Below are positions 1 to 6,908 of a stretch of DNA of 12,066 nucleotides, piece by piece (position 1 is the first letter of the stretch; every line of letters starts with the position of its first letter). This DNA is from Deltaproteobacteria bacterium (GTDB lineage Bacteria; Desulfobacterota; Syntrophorhabdia; Syntrophorhabdales; Syntrophorhabdaceae): the NCBI GenBank assembly GCA_003506795.1, contig DNYO01000062.1:1-12066 (forward strand), in the 5' to 3' direction. The notes beneath the pieces were generated by a model. The model was not told the DNA's origin. It searched no databases and saw only the letters and a list, made by a program, of their open reading frames with translations. Made by a program: the position numbers and the translations under genes.

Positions 1-365
1 GTAACAAGCGGCAGTGTCTGGCCCATATTCTGTCCCGGGGGGATGTCATGGGTGGCCTGCGGACCAGCGGGCGGAGATTTTGGTGAATTCACCTGAAGCT
101 GGAGTCTCTTTCCCGACGAGCCGCCGCTTCCACCAAACATACTGCCTATACCCGGGATGCCCGTCCCCGACATCCCACCACCGCCCATCGATCCCGAAGG
201 CATGCCCGGAAAACCGCTTTTCTCCGTGGATACACTCATCCAGTACCGCGTAACGGGGGTTTTTTCCGCCGAAACTGCCACTGTTGTCCATACTGTTAAC
301 ATGATCAGGCATAGAATCCCCGACAGCAGGACACCGCCCGAAAAGCTCTTCACTTTTCCAAACAT
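1..365 (-). CDS. Secreted Gly/Met-rich protein of unknown function (partial)
   Basis: An open frame begins at the ATG at 365 and runs off the left edge, giving 121 complete codons without a stop. The start is supported by an AGGAGG ribosome binding site just upstream (around 370-376) and by a consensus promoter at 453-480. The N-terminus (MFGKVKSFSGG, then a hydrophobic stretch at about residues 11-31 and an AVSA/E junction) looks like a Sec signal peptide cut after residue 33. The mature part starts with a YWMSVST segment, has a low-complexity Gly/Met/Ser/Pro tract at about residues 51-85, and then a segment containing DIPPGQNMGQTLPL. I recognise no enzyme domain. It is probably periplasmic or surface-associated, but its function is unknown. 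It is alone on this strand here, divergent from the candidate sRNA. Other overlapping frames lack the RBS and promoter fit. Confidence 0.75.
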   Translation of the reverse strand, partial: MFGKVKSFSGGVLLSGILCLIMLTVWTTVAVSAEKTPVTRYWMSVSTEKSGFPGMPSGSMGGGGMSGTGIPGIGSMFGGSGGSSGKRLQLQVNSPKSPPAGPQATHDIPPGQNMGQTLPLV

Positions 366-452
366 CGCCTTCCTCCTATTTTAGATGTGTGCATGCATGA
401 TGGAGAGGAACAAACGGGCGTTGGCAACCCCCTTACGTCTGTCCAAGACCAG

Positions 453-480
453 ATTATATGAACGCGTGTTTGACTGTCAA
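453..480 (-). promoter_or_regulatory. Consensus sigma70 promoter of the secreted Gly/Met-rich protein gene
   Basis: Read on the minus strand, TTGACA (480-475) and TATAAT (458-453) are both perfect consensus hexamers separated by 16 bp. Transcription should start near 446, giving a 5' UTR of about 80 nt before the ATG at 365. Perfect hexamers at near-ideal spacing directly upstream of a gene with a good RBS make this one of the strongest promoters in the window. A strong constitutive level of expression is inferred. Confidence 0.8.
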
Positions 481-543
481 GAAAATTTGAAGCGGCCAGC
501 CACCGGCTCCCCAGGACTAGCGGCCCGGTCCCGAGAATTGTAC

Positions 544-571
544 TTGACCCCCGGTGCCTTCGTGTTATAAT
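544..571 (+). promoter_or_regulatory. Sigma70 promoter of the candidate small RNA
   Basis: TTGACC (544-549) and a perfect TATAAT (566-571) are separated by 16 bp. The predicted start is about 576-579. No ORF with an RBS follows; instead an intrinsic terminator lies about 85 nt downstream, so the promoter appears to serve a short non-coding transcript. It is divergent from the promoter at 453-480, and the two -35 elements are about 64 bp apart. Confidence 0.7.
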
Positions 572-577
572 AGCCAC

Positions 578-664
578 TGTACTTTTTGCATATTTATGAT
601 GCATCAAGTATCTCACAGCCACCGGATTCAATCCCCCCCGACTGTTACTCCGGTGGCTTTTTTT
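578..664 (+). ncRNA. Candidate small RNA with a 5' hairpin and a C-rich terminator loop
   Basis: A near-consensus promoter (544-571) and an intrinsic terminator ending at 664 bound a transcript of about 87 nt that has no credible ORF. The 5' half folds: GTACTT (579-584) pairs with AAGTAT (606-611) with one G-U, then a two-by-two internal loop, then TGCAT (587-591) with ATGCA (599-603), closing a 7-nt loop. A short single-stranded linker (612-617) leads to the terminator stem (618-626 with 649-657). The 22-nt apical loop holds seven consecutive C residues (633-639). C-rich loops in known bacterial sRNAs (for example the UCCC motifs of some staphylococcal RNAs) bind Shine-Dalgarno sequences, so a trans-acting role is possible. 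That role is inference; I do not recognise the RNA family. Confidence 0.6.
618..664 (+). terminator. Intrinsic terminator of the candidate sRNA
   Basis: GCCACCGGA (618-626) pairs perfectly over 9 bp with TCCGGTGGC (649-657) and is followed at once by seven T residues (658-664). The loop of 22 nt is larger than in ordinary terminators and contains the C7 tract, which suggests the hairpin also has a functional loop. Confidence 0.85.
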
Positions 665-718
665 CGTAAAAATGCTTCTAATCTTCAAGAACCGTCAGGA
701 AACCCCGCCTATCCCGTC

Positions 719-739
719 CTCCCGGACTTGATCCGGGAG
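719..739. repeat. REP-like palindrome
   Basis: CTCCCGGA (719-726) and TCCGGGAG (732-739) form a perfect 8-bp inverted repeat around CTTGA. The core CCGGACTTGATCCGG resembles a dispersed intergenic palindrome common in proteobacterial genomes. It has no T-run, so it is not a standard intrinsic terminator. Only one copy is present in this window, so the repeat status rests on resemblance. Confidence 0.5.
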
Positions 740-967
740 CCGGAAGGCTTTGCTCAAGCCCCCATATTCCGTGGTTGTCGCTACGCGAGTGAAGATACCG
801 GCCTATGGCTGAATGACGAGACAACATAATGGGATGTTTGATTTGATATATTGATGGAAATCTTCGGGTCGATGAGCGACGGTCGCGATCTTATCGAGGG
901 GTTCCCTGCCGATCATGACGGAGACTTTTTGATCTGAAACCCTGAAACTTCGAAACGCTCTTTCCCG
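740..967. other. Gene-free intergenic stretch between the REP-like element and cheV
   Basis: I see no credible gene here: the short open frame covering about 554-829 has no RBS and crosses the sRNA terminator and the palindrome. A small inverted repeat (TCGAT 869-873 with ATCGA 893-897, enclosing GCGAC/GTCGC) lies downstream of the cheV stop, but it has no T-run, so no clear terminator for cheV is visible. Confidence 0.4.
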
Positions 968-1924
968 TTAAGCCGCCTTAAGCTTTCTTTCGATGAGATC
1001 TCTCATGAAACTCATCAGACTGAGGTCCGGTTTGGAGAATTGGCCGTCAGCGCCCACGGATTGGCCTTTATGGACCAGTTTCTCGGTGATCAGGGAGGAA
1101 AAGAGTACGACGGGAATATCCTTGAACTCCGGCGCTTCCTTTATCCTCTTGCACAGATGGTATCCATCCATGCCGGGCATCTCGATATCCGTCAATACTA
1201 TATCGACAAAGTCAGACAGGGAAGAGCCCTGGGCAAGAGCTTTGTCCCGTATGTTGACGAGATAATTCCACGCCTCCTCGCCATTCCCCGCTGAATGGAC
1301 GGTAAAGTGCCCGTTTTCCTCCAGACGTATTCGCACGTTGTGCCTGATCACATTGGAATCGTCGGCATGAAGGACCCTGATGGGCCTGTCAAGGTTGAAT
1401 TCCAGAGGCGCCGAACCGCCGGCGGGGGCTTTCAGGGCCAGTTCCGGATTCAGTTCCGCTATGGCCTTCTCCAGATCTAAAAGAAAGACCAGGTTCTTTT
1501 CCAGCTCGATAACGCCCGTTACAGCGTCGCTGACGTTTTCCATGTACCCGTCGAGAGGCTTTATATCCTGCCATGTCACGCGATGGATCCTCGTGACCCC
1601 CGATACCAGGAAAGCGGTTACTACATTGTTGAATTCGGTAATAAGAACATTACAGGGTTTGGTTTCAACCCTGGCCTTTCCCAGCCAGACGGCAAGGTCG
1701 ATGAGCACCACAACCTTGTTGCGGTGATTGAAGAGTCCGGACACCATTCCTCTCTTCGAATCGGGAGGGTTTATCTTGTTCCTGGGTACAGGGATGATCT
1801 CAATGACCTTCGCGACGTTGACGCCGTAATAGCCCCGGTAGCCTTCTTCATCAATATATAACTCGAGTATCTCGACCTCGTTGGTCCCCGTTTCGAGAAG
1901 AATATTCGACGTTCCCTGAGCCAT
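968..1924 (-). CDS. cheV: Chemotaxis coupling protein CheV (CheW domain + receiver domain)
   Basis: This 318-residue protein matches CheV in length and architecture. Residues about 15-160 form a CheW-like domain that would dock between chemoreceptors and the CheA kinase at the cytoplasmic face of the receptor array. Residues about 182-318 form a receiver domain with the acidic pair D188-D189, phosphoacceptor D246 in the LTDIEMPGMDG motif, the conserved Ser at 276/277 and K298 in SKPD, so it should be phosphorylatable. In CheV proteins, phosphorylation by CheA modulates receptor coupling and adaptation. The start is fixed by an AAGGAGGGG site a few bases before the ATG. A sigma28-type promoter lies 55-81 bp upstream. 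No other chemotaxis gene is in the window, so it is a stand-alone unit that probably works with a che cluster elsewhere. Confidence 0.93.
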   Translation of the reverse strand: MAQGTSNILLETGTNEVEILELYIDEEGYRGYYGVNVAKVIEIIPVPRNKINPPDSKRGMVSGLFNHRNKVVVLIDLAVWLGKARVETKPCNVLITEFNNVVTAFLVSGVTRIHRVTWQDIKPLDGYMENVSDAVTGVIELEKNLVFLLDLEKAIAELNPELALKAPAGGSAPLEFNLDRPIRVLHADDSNVIRHNVRIRLEENGHFTVHSAGNGEEAWNYLVNIRDKALAQGSSLSDFVDIVLTDIEMPGMDGYHLCKRIKEAPEFKDIPVVLFSSLITEKLVHKGQSVGADGQFSKPDLSLMSFMRDLIERKLKAA

Positions 1925-1978
1925 GACCCCTCCTTAAAGTTCTTTCGGCAAGCCGATGGAATTCATTCCATTAAGCGG

Positions 1979-2005
1979 TTATCGGACAATATGGAATAAT
2001 CTTAA
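1979..2005 (-). promoter_or_regulatory. Sigma28 (FliA)-type promoter of cheV
   Basis: On the minus strand, TTAAGATT (2005-1998), exactly 11 bp, then TCCGATAA (1986-1979) match the flagellar sigma28 consensus TAAAGTTT-N11-GCCGATAA at 6/8 and 7/8 positions. Transcription would start near 1970, about 45 nt before the cheV ATG. Both position and function of the gene fit, so cheV is probably transcribed with late flagellar/chemotaxis genes. Confidence 0.7.
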
Positions 2006-2044
2006 AGAACGGCCTGGATGGTTTGAGGCCTGCAAGATCTTTCT

Positions 2045-2236
2045 TCAGGGTCCTTTGATCGGGAAAGGGATTTTAATTGCTTCAACGGGGCATTCCGGTG
2101 CACAGAAACCGCATTCCTCGCAGAGATCCTCGGCGATACGGGCTTTGCCATCCGCGAGCGTTATGGCACCGGGCGGGCATATTTCAATGCAGGTTCCACA
2201 GCCTGTGCATTCTTTTTCATCTATAACGGGAATCAT
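2045..2236 (-). CDS. 2[4Fe-4S] ferredoxin
   Basis: This 63-residue protein is a bacterial-type dicluster ferredoxin. The first CxxCxxCxxxCP motif is C10-C13-C16-C20 and the second is C39-C42-C45-C49; the last Cys of each motif would ligate the other cluster, as in clostridial ferredoxins. It is a cytoplasmic low-potential electron carrier. Its ATG overlaps the stop codon of the upstream flavoprotein gene by one base (TGATG), which points to translational coupling and a shared mRNA. The likely role is as direct electron donor or acceptor for that flavoprotein; this is inferred from the arrangement. Length and motif spacing are normal for the family, and the protein ends in a short IPFPIKGP tail. 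Confidence 0.92.
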   Translation of the reverse strand: MIPVIDEKECTGCGTCIEICPPGAITLADGKARIAEDLCEECGFCAPECPVEAIKIPFPIKGP

Positions 2237-4170
2237 CAGAGCACCATCCCTAATCGGTAACCATCATGGATTGCGTTTATAATGCGCCTCGGTTTCTTCG
2301 CGTCCCCTATGAAATAGACCTCTTTCGCCACGGTGGATGCCTTTCTGCCCCATACCTCTTCTTCGGGGTAAAAGACAGACATTATAATGCTGTCGGCTTC
2401 GACGGTGCTTTCACCTGACGGGCTAATGACGCTGATGCGCCCATCTTCGATCGCAGTCACTCTGGTACTCTTCATAAAATTGACCCTCTTCTTTTTCATT
2501 AACGCCATGTACTGCCAGAAATAGAAGGGATTGACATCTCTGCCGGGTTTTCCGGCCTCATCTATGATCGTGATCTCGTGTTCGCCATGACGCAGCAGGT
2601 ATACGGCGACGCCGAGGCCGACACCGCTGCCGCCTATAATCGCAACTTTTTGTCCGATCTTCCGGTCTTTTAGCATCACATCCCGCGGGGTCAGGACCCC
2701 TGTCGACACCCCTACCCCTTTCATAGCCGGTCCCACGGCTACGACAAGGGTATCGGGGGCCTGCTGCGCGACCATCGCCGGATCACATTCCACGCCGAGC
2801 CGGATGACAACGCCAGCCTTGCGGCAAAGTTCCTCGAGCGTCGCTATGGGCCGCATAAGCTCTATGGCACCGGGATCGACCAGGGAGGCGACAAGGACGT
2901 TCCCTCCCAATCTGTCGTTCTTCTCAAAGAGTGTGACCTCGTGTCCCTTTCGCGCCGCCACCTCCGCGCACTGCAGCCCGGCCGGCCCGCCGCCGACGAT
3001 GGTAACCCTCTTTTTCTTCAAGGCGGGTTTAAACCCGTAATAGCCCCATTCCTCTTCCGCCTCATGCCCCAGGTTGGGACGAACGGAACACATGATCGGC
3101 TGGTGATAGTAAAGCCTCGAGAAGCATGCATTGCAGGCAATACAGGGAACGATCTCCTTCTCCCTGCCCTGCCTCATCTTGTTGGGAAACTCCGGATCGG
3201 CGATCATGGGACGGCACATTTCCACGAAATCTATCTGCCCCCCGGCGATCGCTTTTTCCGGGATGTGGGGCAGAAACTGCCGAAAAGCCATCATAACGGG
3301 TACGTCGACAGCTTTCTTCACGGCCTCAGCGATATAGAGCCAATGGCCCATGGGAACATCCCTGGTAATGACCGACCGGGAAGATTCATGCCATCCGATG
3401 GTGACACTCAGGTAATCAGCCCCGGCTTCCTGTGCTATTCTGAAGCTCTCGACGCTTTCCTCGAAGCTGTTGCCGCCCCGGTCGTCGAGGAGTTCGTGGC
3501 CGCACAACCGGATACCGACCGGCATCTCGCCCACTTCGGCCTTCACACCCTCGATGATCTCAACCATCAATCTGCACCGTGCTTTGAGGTCCCCGCCGTA
3601 TTCGTCGGTCCTCTTGTTGGTATAACGTGATATGAAGGTTGAAATGAGATAGCCCACAATGCCGGAGAGTTCGATCATGTCAAAGCCAGCAAGCCTGGCC
3701 CGTTTTGCGGCGTCTATATGATCCTTTACCGCCTGTTTTATCTCCGACGCCGTAATTTCCCGAGGAGGTTTGAAATAGGACAATTTTTGGGCGACAACGG
3801 AAGGCATAAGACAATAATCGAGCTCGATGCCCCCTTCCCTGCCGCAGTGAAGTATCTGAATGCTTGAAAGAGCCCCGTTGGCCCGGATTACATCGGCTAT
3901 GCACTTAAGCCCGGGGATAAACCTGTCATCATTGATCGACATCATCCCCTTGAAGCCTTTGCCCTCCCCTTTTTTATCGGGGTAGGCGCCCTGGGTCGTA
4001 ACAATACCCGCGCCGCCCTTTGCCTGGGCTTCCATATACGCCACTTCGCGGTCGCTGACATAGCCGTCGCCATAGGGGAAATTCGTTTCCGTGGCCGCGT
4101 ACTTGATCCTGTTCCTCGTTACCAGCTTACCGATAGTCCCGGACTGAAAGATATGCGGATATCGTTCCAT
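2236..4170 (-). CDS. Old Yellow Enzyme family NADH:flavin oxidoreductase (2,4-dienoyl-CoA reductase / trimethylamine dehydrogenase-like)
   Basis: A 644-residue cytoplasmic multi-cofactor flavoprotein. Residues about 1-335 form an FMN-binding TIM barrel (QILHCGR at 105-111, TNKRTDEYGG at 184-193). Cys 343, 346, 349 and 361 bind one [4Fe-4S] cluster; the CxxCxxC spacing resembles trimethylamine dehydrogenase more than E. coli FadH (CxxCxxxC). Residues about 389-644 form an FAD/NAD(P) module with two GxGxxG-type motifs (GGGPAG at 393-398; GGSGVG around 513-518) and a late YFIGDA motif. The family reduces enoyl/enone substrates or oxidises amines using NAD(P)H. The usual HGAHGYL active-site segment reads SGIVGYL (169-175), so the common catalytic His is missing and the substrate is unclear. 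I chose the ATG at 4170 because AGGA lies 5 bases before it; an in-frame ATG at 4176 is too close to that site. It is coupled to the ferredoxin gene. Confidence 0.88.
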   Translation of the reverse strand: MERYPHIFQSGTIGKLVTRNRIKYAATETNFPYGDGYVSDREVAYMEAQAKGGAGIVTTQGAYPDKKGEGKGFKGMMSINDDRFIPGLKCIADVIRANGALSSIQILHCGREGGIELDYCLMPSVVAQKLSYFKPPREITASEIKQAVKDHIDAAKRARLAGFDMIELSGIVGYLISTFISRYTNKRTDEYGGDLKARCRLMVEIIEGVKAEVGEMPVGIRLCGHELLDDRGGNSFEESVESFRIAQEAGADYLSVTIGWHESSRSVITRDVPMGHWLYIAEAVKKAVDVPVMMAFRQFLPHIPEKAIAGGQIDFVEMCRPMIADPEFPNKMRQGREKEIVPCIACNACFSRLYYHQPIMCSVRPNLGHEAEEEWGYYGFKPALKKKRVTIVGGGPAGLQCAEVAARKGHEVTLFEKNDRLGGNVLVASLVDPGAIELMRPIATLEELCRKAGVVIRLGVECDPAMVAQQAPDTLVVAVGPAMKGVGVSTGVLTPRDVMLKDRKIGQKVAIIGGSGVGLGVAVYLLRHGEHEITIIDEAGKPGRDVNPFYFWQYMALMKKKRVNFMKSTRVTAIEDGRISVISPSGESTVEADSIIMSVFYPEEEVWGRKASTVAKEVYFIGDAKKPRRIINAIHDGYRLGMVL

Positions 4171-4213
4171 GATCATCCTGTTCGTTTAGAATGGCGAAGA
4201 ATACTTTGAAATG

Positions 4214-4241
4214 AGTATCACACGGTCAAGAATCAAGTCAA
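4214..4241 (-). promoter_or_regulatory. Possible promoter of the flavoprotein-ferredoxin operon
   Basis: In the 85-bp gap after glgP, the minus strand carries TTGACT (4241-4236), 16 bp, then GATACT (4219-4214). The -35 is good and the -10 only moderate. It would start transcription about 37 nt before the chosen ATG. No terminator is visible between glgP and this site, so read-through from glgP is also possible. Confidence 0.35.
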
Positions 4242-4255
4242 GGAGCATTTCACTT

Positions 4256-6718
4256 TTAAGAAGACTGTCGCACGACCGGGGAAATGTTCCATATATTTCG
4301 GGCATAGTCATTGATCGCGCGGTCGCTGGAAAACTTGCCCGACCGGGCGACGTTGAGGATTGCCATCTTTGTCCATGCGTCCCTGTTCCTGTACGCGAGA
4401 GAAACCTTTTCCTGGCAAGCGATATAGAGAGAATAATCCGCGAGCACGCAGTATCTGTCGCCATCCATTAGAGACTGGACTATGGGCTGGAAAAGGCCGG
4501 GTTCCTCGGGTGAGAAGAATCCCGACTGAAGCTGGTGCATCACCTGGGCGAGTTCCTTGTTCTCCTCGATATACCTCTTCGGGTCGTAGTCCTTCCTCAG
4601 TTCGAGGACTTCCTCGGCCCTGTGACCGAAAAGGAAGAAGTTCTCCTCTCCCACCTCTTCCCTGATCTCTATATTGGCCCCATCGTAGGTCCCTATCGTC
4701 AGTGCCCCGTTGAGGGCAAATTTCATGTTTCCTGTCCCTGATGCTTCGAAACCGGCCGTCGATATCTGTTCGGAAAGGTCCGCCGCAGGTATGGTCACCT
4801 CGGCAATCGTCACACCGTAGTTCGGAACGAAGACTACCTGCAGATGGTCCTTTACCATGGGATGAACGGCAATGATCTCGGACACATTGTGTATGAGCTT
4901 GATGATAAGCTTGCACATGAGATATCCCGGAGCCGATTTGCCGGAGAAAAGGACGATCCTCGGGACGAAATCCTCGGGCACTCTTCCCTCCCTGAGACGA
5001 TTGTAAAGGGTGATGACGTGGAAAACGTTTAGAAGTTGTCTTTTGTATTCGTGAAACCTTTTTACCTGGCAATCGAGGAGGAAGTCCGGCTCCAGCGTGC
5101 AGTTGAAGACCCGTTCCATGGCAGCGCGAAGGCGAAGCTTGTTTTCTCTCTTAATAAAGTTGAACCGGTCCCTGAACCCGGCGTCATCCGCCATAGGTTC
5201 AAGCTTCTTCAATTCATCGAGGTCCCGTGTCCATCCATCTCCTATCGCCTCGGTGATGAGGCTGGAGAGCCCCGGATTTGCATCCAGGAGCCACCGCCTG
5301 TGCGTTATCCCATTCGTGACGTTCCTGAACCTCTCGGGGTACATGAGATAAAAATCATTGAAGACGTGGCTCTTCAAGAGCTCGCTGTGCAAGCGGGAGA
5401 CGCCGTTAACCGCGTGGCTGCCCACAATGGCGAGCCGCGCCATATTGACGACCTTCCCGCAATCGCCGGTGACTATCCCCATCTGCGCTGCCTTGTCGAA
5501 TTCTTCGGGAAAACGCCGGGCCACCTGGACGTGAAACTTCCTGTCCATCTCCTGTATGATCTGGAGGTGTCTGGGAAGCAGATGCCCCATCAGGTCCTCC
5601 GACCACGTTTCAAGGGCCTCGGGGAGAATGGTGTGATTCGTGTATGCGATGGTATCCCGCGTCAGCTTGCTGGCAATGTCCCATGGCAAGCCTTCATCGT
5701 CAACCAGTATTCTCATCATCTCGGGGATCGCGATCGAGGGATGCGTATCATTAAGCTGAATCGCAACTTTGTCGGGTAATGCATTGAAATTACAATAAGA
5801 CTTTTTAAATCTTCTGAATATGTCGGCGAGGGTTGCGGCCACAAAGAAATACTGTTGTTTCAGTCTGAGTTCTTTTCCCGCAAGAGACAGGTCATTGGGA
5901 TAGAGCACCTTGGAGATATTCTCGCTGTTGTTCTTGTTTTCGACGGCCTTGACATAATCCCCGCTGTTAAAGTAATCGAAGTCGAAATCGCGTGTCGATT
6001 TCGCTGCCCAGAGGCGCAGCGTATTAACCGTGTTCGTATGGAAGCCTGGTACCGGATAGTCGTAGGCCATCGCCAGGATCTCGCTGGTATCTACCCATTC
6101 GGTCTTTTTGGCGTGCGTCTCCACCCGTCCATAGAACCGGACCGGGTAGATGAGTTCCGGCCTGGGGAATTCCCACGGGTTGCCGTAGCGCAGCCAGTTG
6201 TCCGGCGCCTCGGCCTGATAGCCGTCGACAATCCGCTGTGTGAAGATGCCATACTCGTATCTGATCCCGTAACCGTAGCAGGGGTAGTCGAGTGTCGCCA
6301 TTGAATCCATGAAACAGGCCGCAAGCCTTCCCAGGCCGCCGTTGCCGAGCCCTGCGTCCCACTCATATTCAAAGACGTCCTCCAGCTTTATAGCCAGAAC
6401 CTCCATCGCATTTCGGTATTCATCCAAAAGATCGATGTTTATCAGGTAATTTTTCAGCAGCCTTCCCATGAGAAATTCGAGGGATAGATAGTAGAGGCGC
6501 TTGACGTCCTTCTTGTAGTAGCTCTGCTGGGATTCGATCCAGTTCTTAACCAGGCGGGCTCTGACTGAAAGTGCCGTCGCAGTGTATTTGTCTCTTTGTG
6601 TGGCCGAATACATATCTTTCGACAGCGAATATGTGAGCTGATTTGTCAGGATCTTCCGAAAAAAATCATCCTGATCGCCCCCCTTCTTTATGCTGGTGGC
6701 GTCAGAAGTCTCGCTCAT
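4256..6718 (-). CDS. glgP: Glycogen/starch/alpha-glucan phosphorylase
   Basis: A cytoplasmic PLP enzyme of the GT35 family that releases glucose-1-phosphate from alpha-1,4-glucans using phosphate. The 820-residue length is standard. The sequence contains the GLGNGGLGRLAACF signature (about 123-136) and the PLP site EASGTGNMKFALNG, with the Schiff-base lysine at about K666. It also carries QLNDTHPS (about 321-328), RFRNVTNGITHRRW (about 463-476) and the KRFHEYKRQ segment (about 553-561). The frame is open 14 codons further upstream, but the ATG at 6718 is preferred because AAGGAG sits 7 bases before it and the extension would run through a leader hairpin. No glgA, glgB or glgC is adjacent, so glycogen synthesis genes must lie elsewhere. 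It shares strand with the downstream flavoprotein gene without evident functional link. Confidence 0.95.
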   Translation of the reverse strand: MSETSDATSIKKGGDQDDFFRKILTNQLTYSLSKDMYSATQRDKYTATALSVRARLVKNWIESQQSYYKKDVKRLYYLSLEFLMGRLLKNYLINIDLLDEYRNAMEVLAIKLEDVFEYEWDAGLGNGGLGRLAACFMDSMATLDYPCYGYGIRYEYGIFTQRIVDGYQAEAPDNWLRYGNPWEFPRPELIYPVRFYGRVETHAKKTEWVDTSEILAMAYDYPVPGFHTNTVNTLRLWAAKSTRDFDFDYFNSGDYVKAVENKNNSENISKVLYPNDLSLAGKELRLKQQYFFVAATLADIFRRFKKSYCNFNALPDKVAIQLNDTHPSIAIPEMMRILVDDEGLPWDIASKLTRDTIAYTNHTILPEALETWSEDLMGHLLPRHLQIIQEMDRKFHVQVARRFPEEFDKAAQMGIVTGDCGKVVNMARLAIVGSHAVNGVSRLHSELLKSHVFNDFYLMYPERFRNVTNGITHRRWLLDANPGLSSLITEAIGDGWTRDLDELKKLEPMADDAGFRDRFNFIKRENKLRLRAAMERVFNCTLEPDFLLDCQVKRFHEYKRQLLNVFHVITLYNRLREGRVPEDFVPRIVLFSGKSAPGYLMCKLIIKLIHNVSEIIAVHPMVKDHLQVVFVPNYGVTIAEVTIPAADLSEQISTAGFEASGTGNMKFALNGALTIGTYDGANIEIREEVGEENFFLFGHRAEEVLELRKDYDPKRYIEENKELAQVMHQLQSGFFSPEEPGLFQPIVQSLMDGDRYCVLADYSLYIACQEKVSLAYRNRDAWTKMAILNVARSGKFSSDRAINDYARNIWNISPVVRQSS

Positions 6719-6741
6719 AGTGCATCTCCTTGAAGAGTAAT

Positions 6742-6761
6742 GGCGCCGGAACCCCGGCACC
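6742..6761 (-). promoter_or_regulatory. GC-rich hairpin in the glgP leader
   Basis: On the minus strand GGTGCCGG pairs with CCGGCGCC over 8 bp (one G-U) around a GGTT tetraloop, ending 23 bp before the glgP ATG. It lacks a T-run, so it is a poor terminator for the upstream gene. It could stabilise the mRNA 5' end or affect translation; neither can be shown from sequence. Confidence 0.4.
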
Positions 6762-6908
6762 TATACTTATCGATTGTTGTTTCACATTCTTTAATTCCGG
6801 TAAAAAGGAAGTACTGCAACCCTGCGGAGCGAAAAATCGCTGTGTGATCGGGACCACGCCGCAAGGCAATTCCATTGAAAGGCACAGCCGTTGTCTGCGG
6901 CGGCACTC

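Noticed and set aside
2011..2030. Possible terminator after the ferredoxin gene
   Set aside because: GGCCT/AGGCC is only a 5-bp stem with a 10-nt loop, and is followed by GTTCTTT instead of a proper T-run; too weak to call.
2941..3630. 229-codon plus-strand open frame opposite the flavoprotein gene
   Set aside because: Antisense shadow of a well-supported enzyme gene; no RBS and no protein features.
5036..5779. 247-codon plus-strand open frame opposite glgP
   Set aside because: Antisense shadow of a full-length phosphorylase with all family motifs.
6719..6760. Upstream 14-codon extension of glgP
   Set aside because: The extension runs through a GC-rich hairpin and has no RBS, while the ATG at 6718 has AAGGAG at correct spacing.
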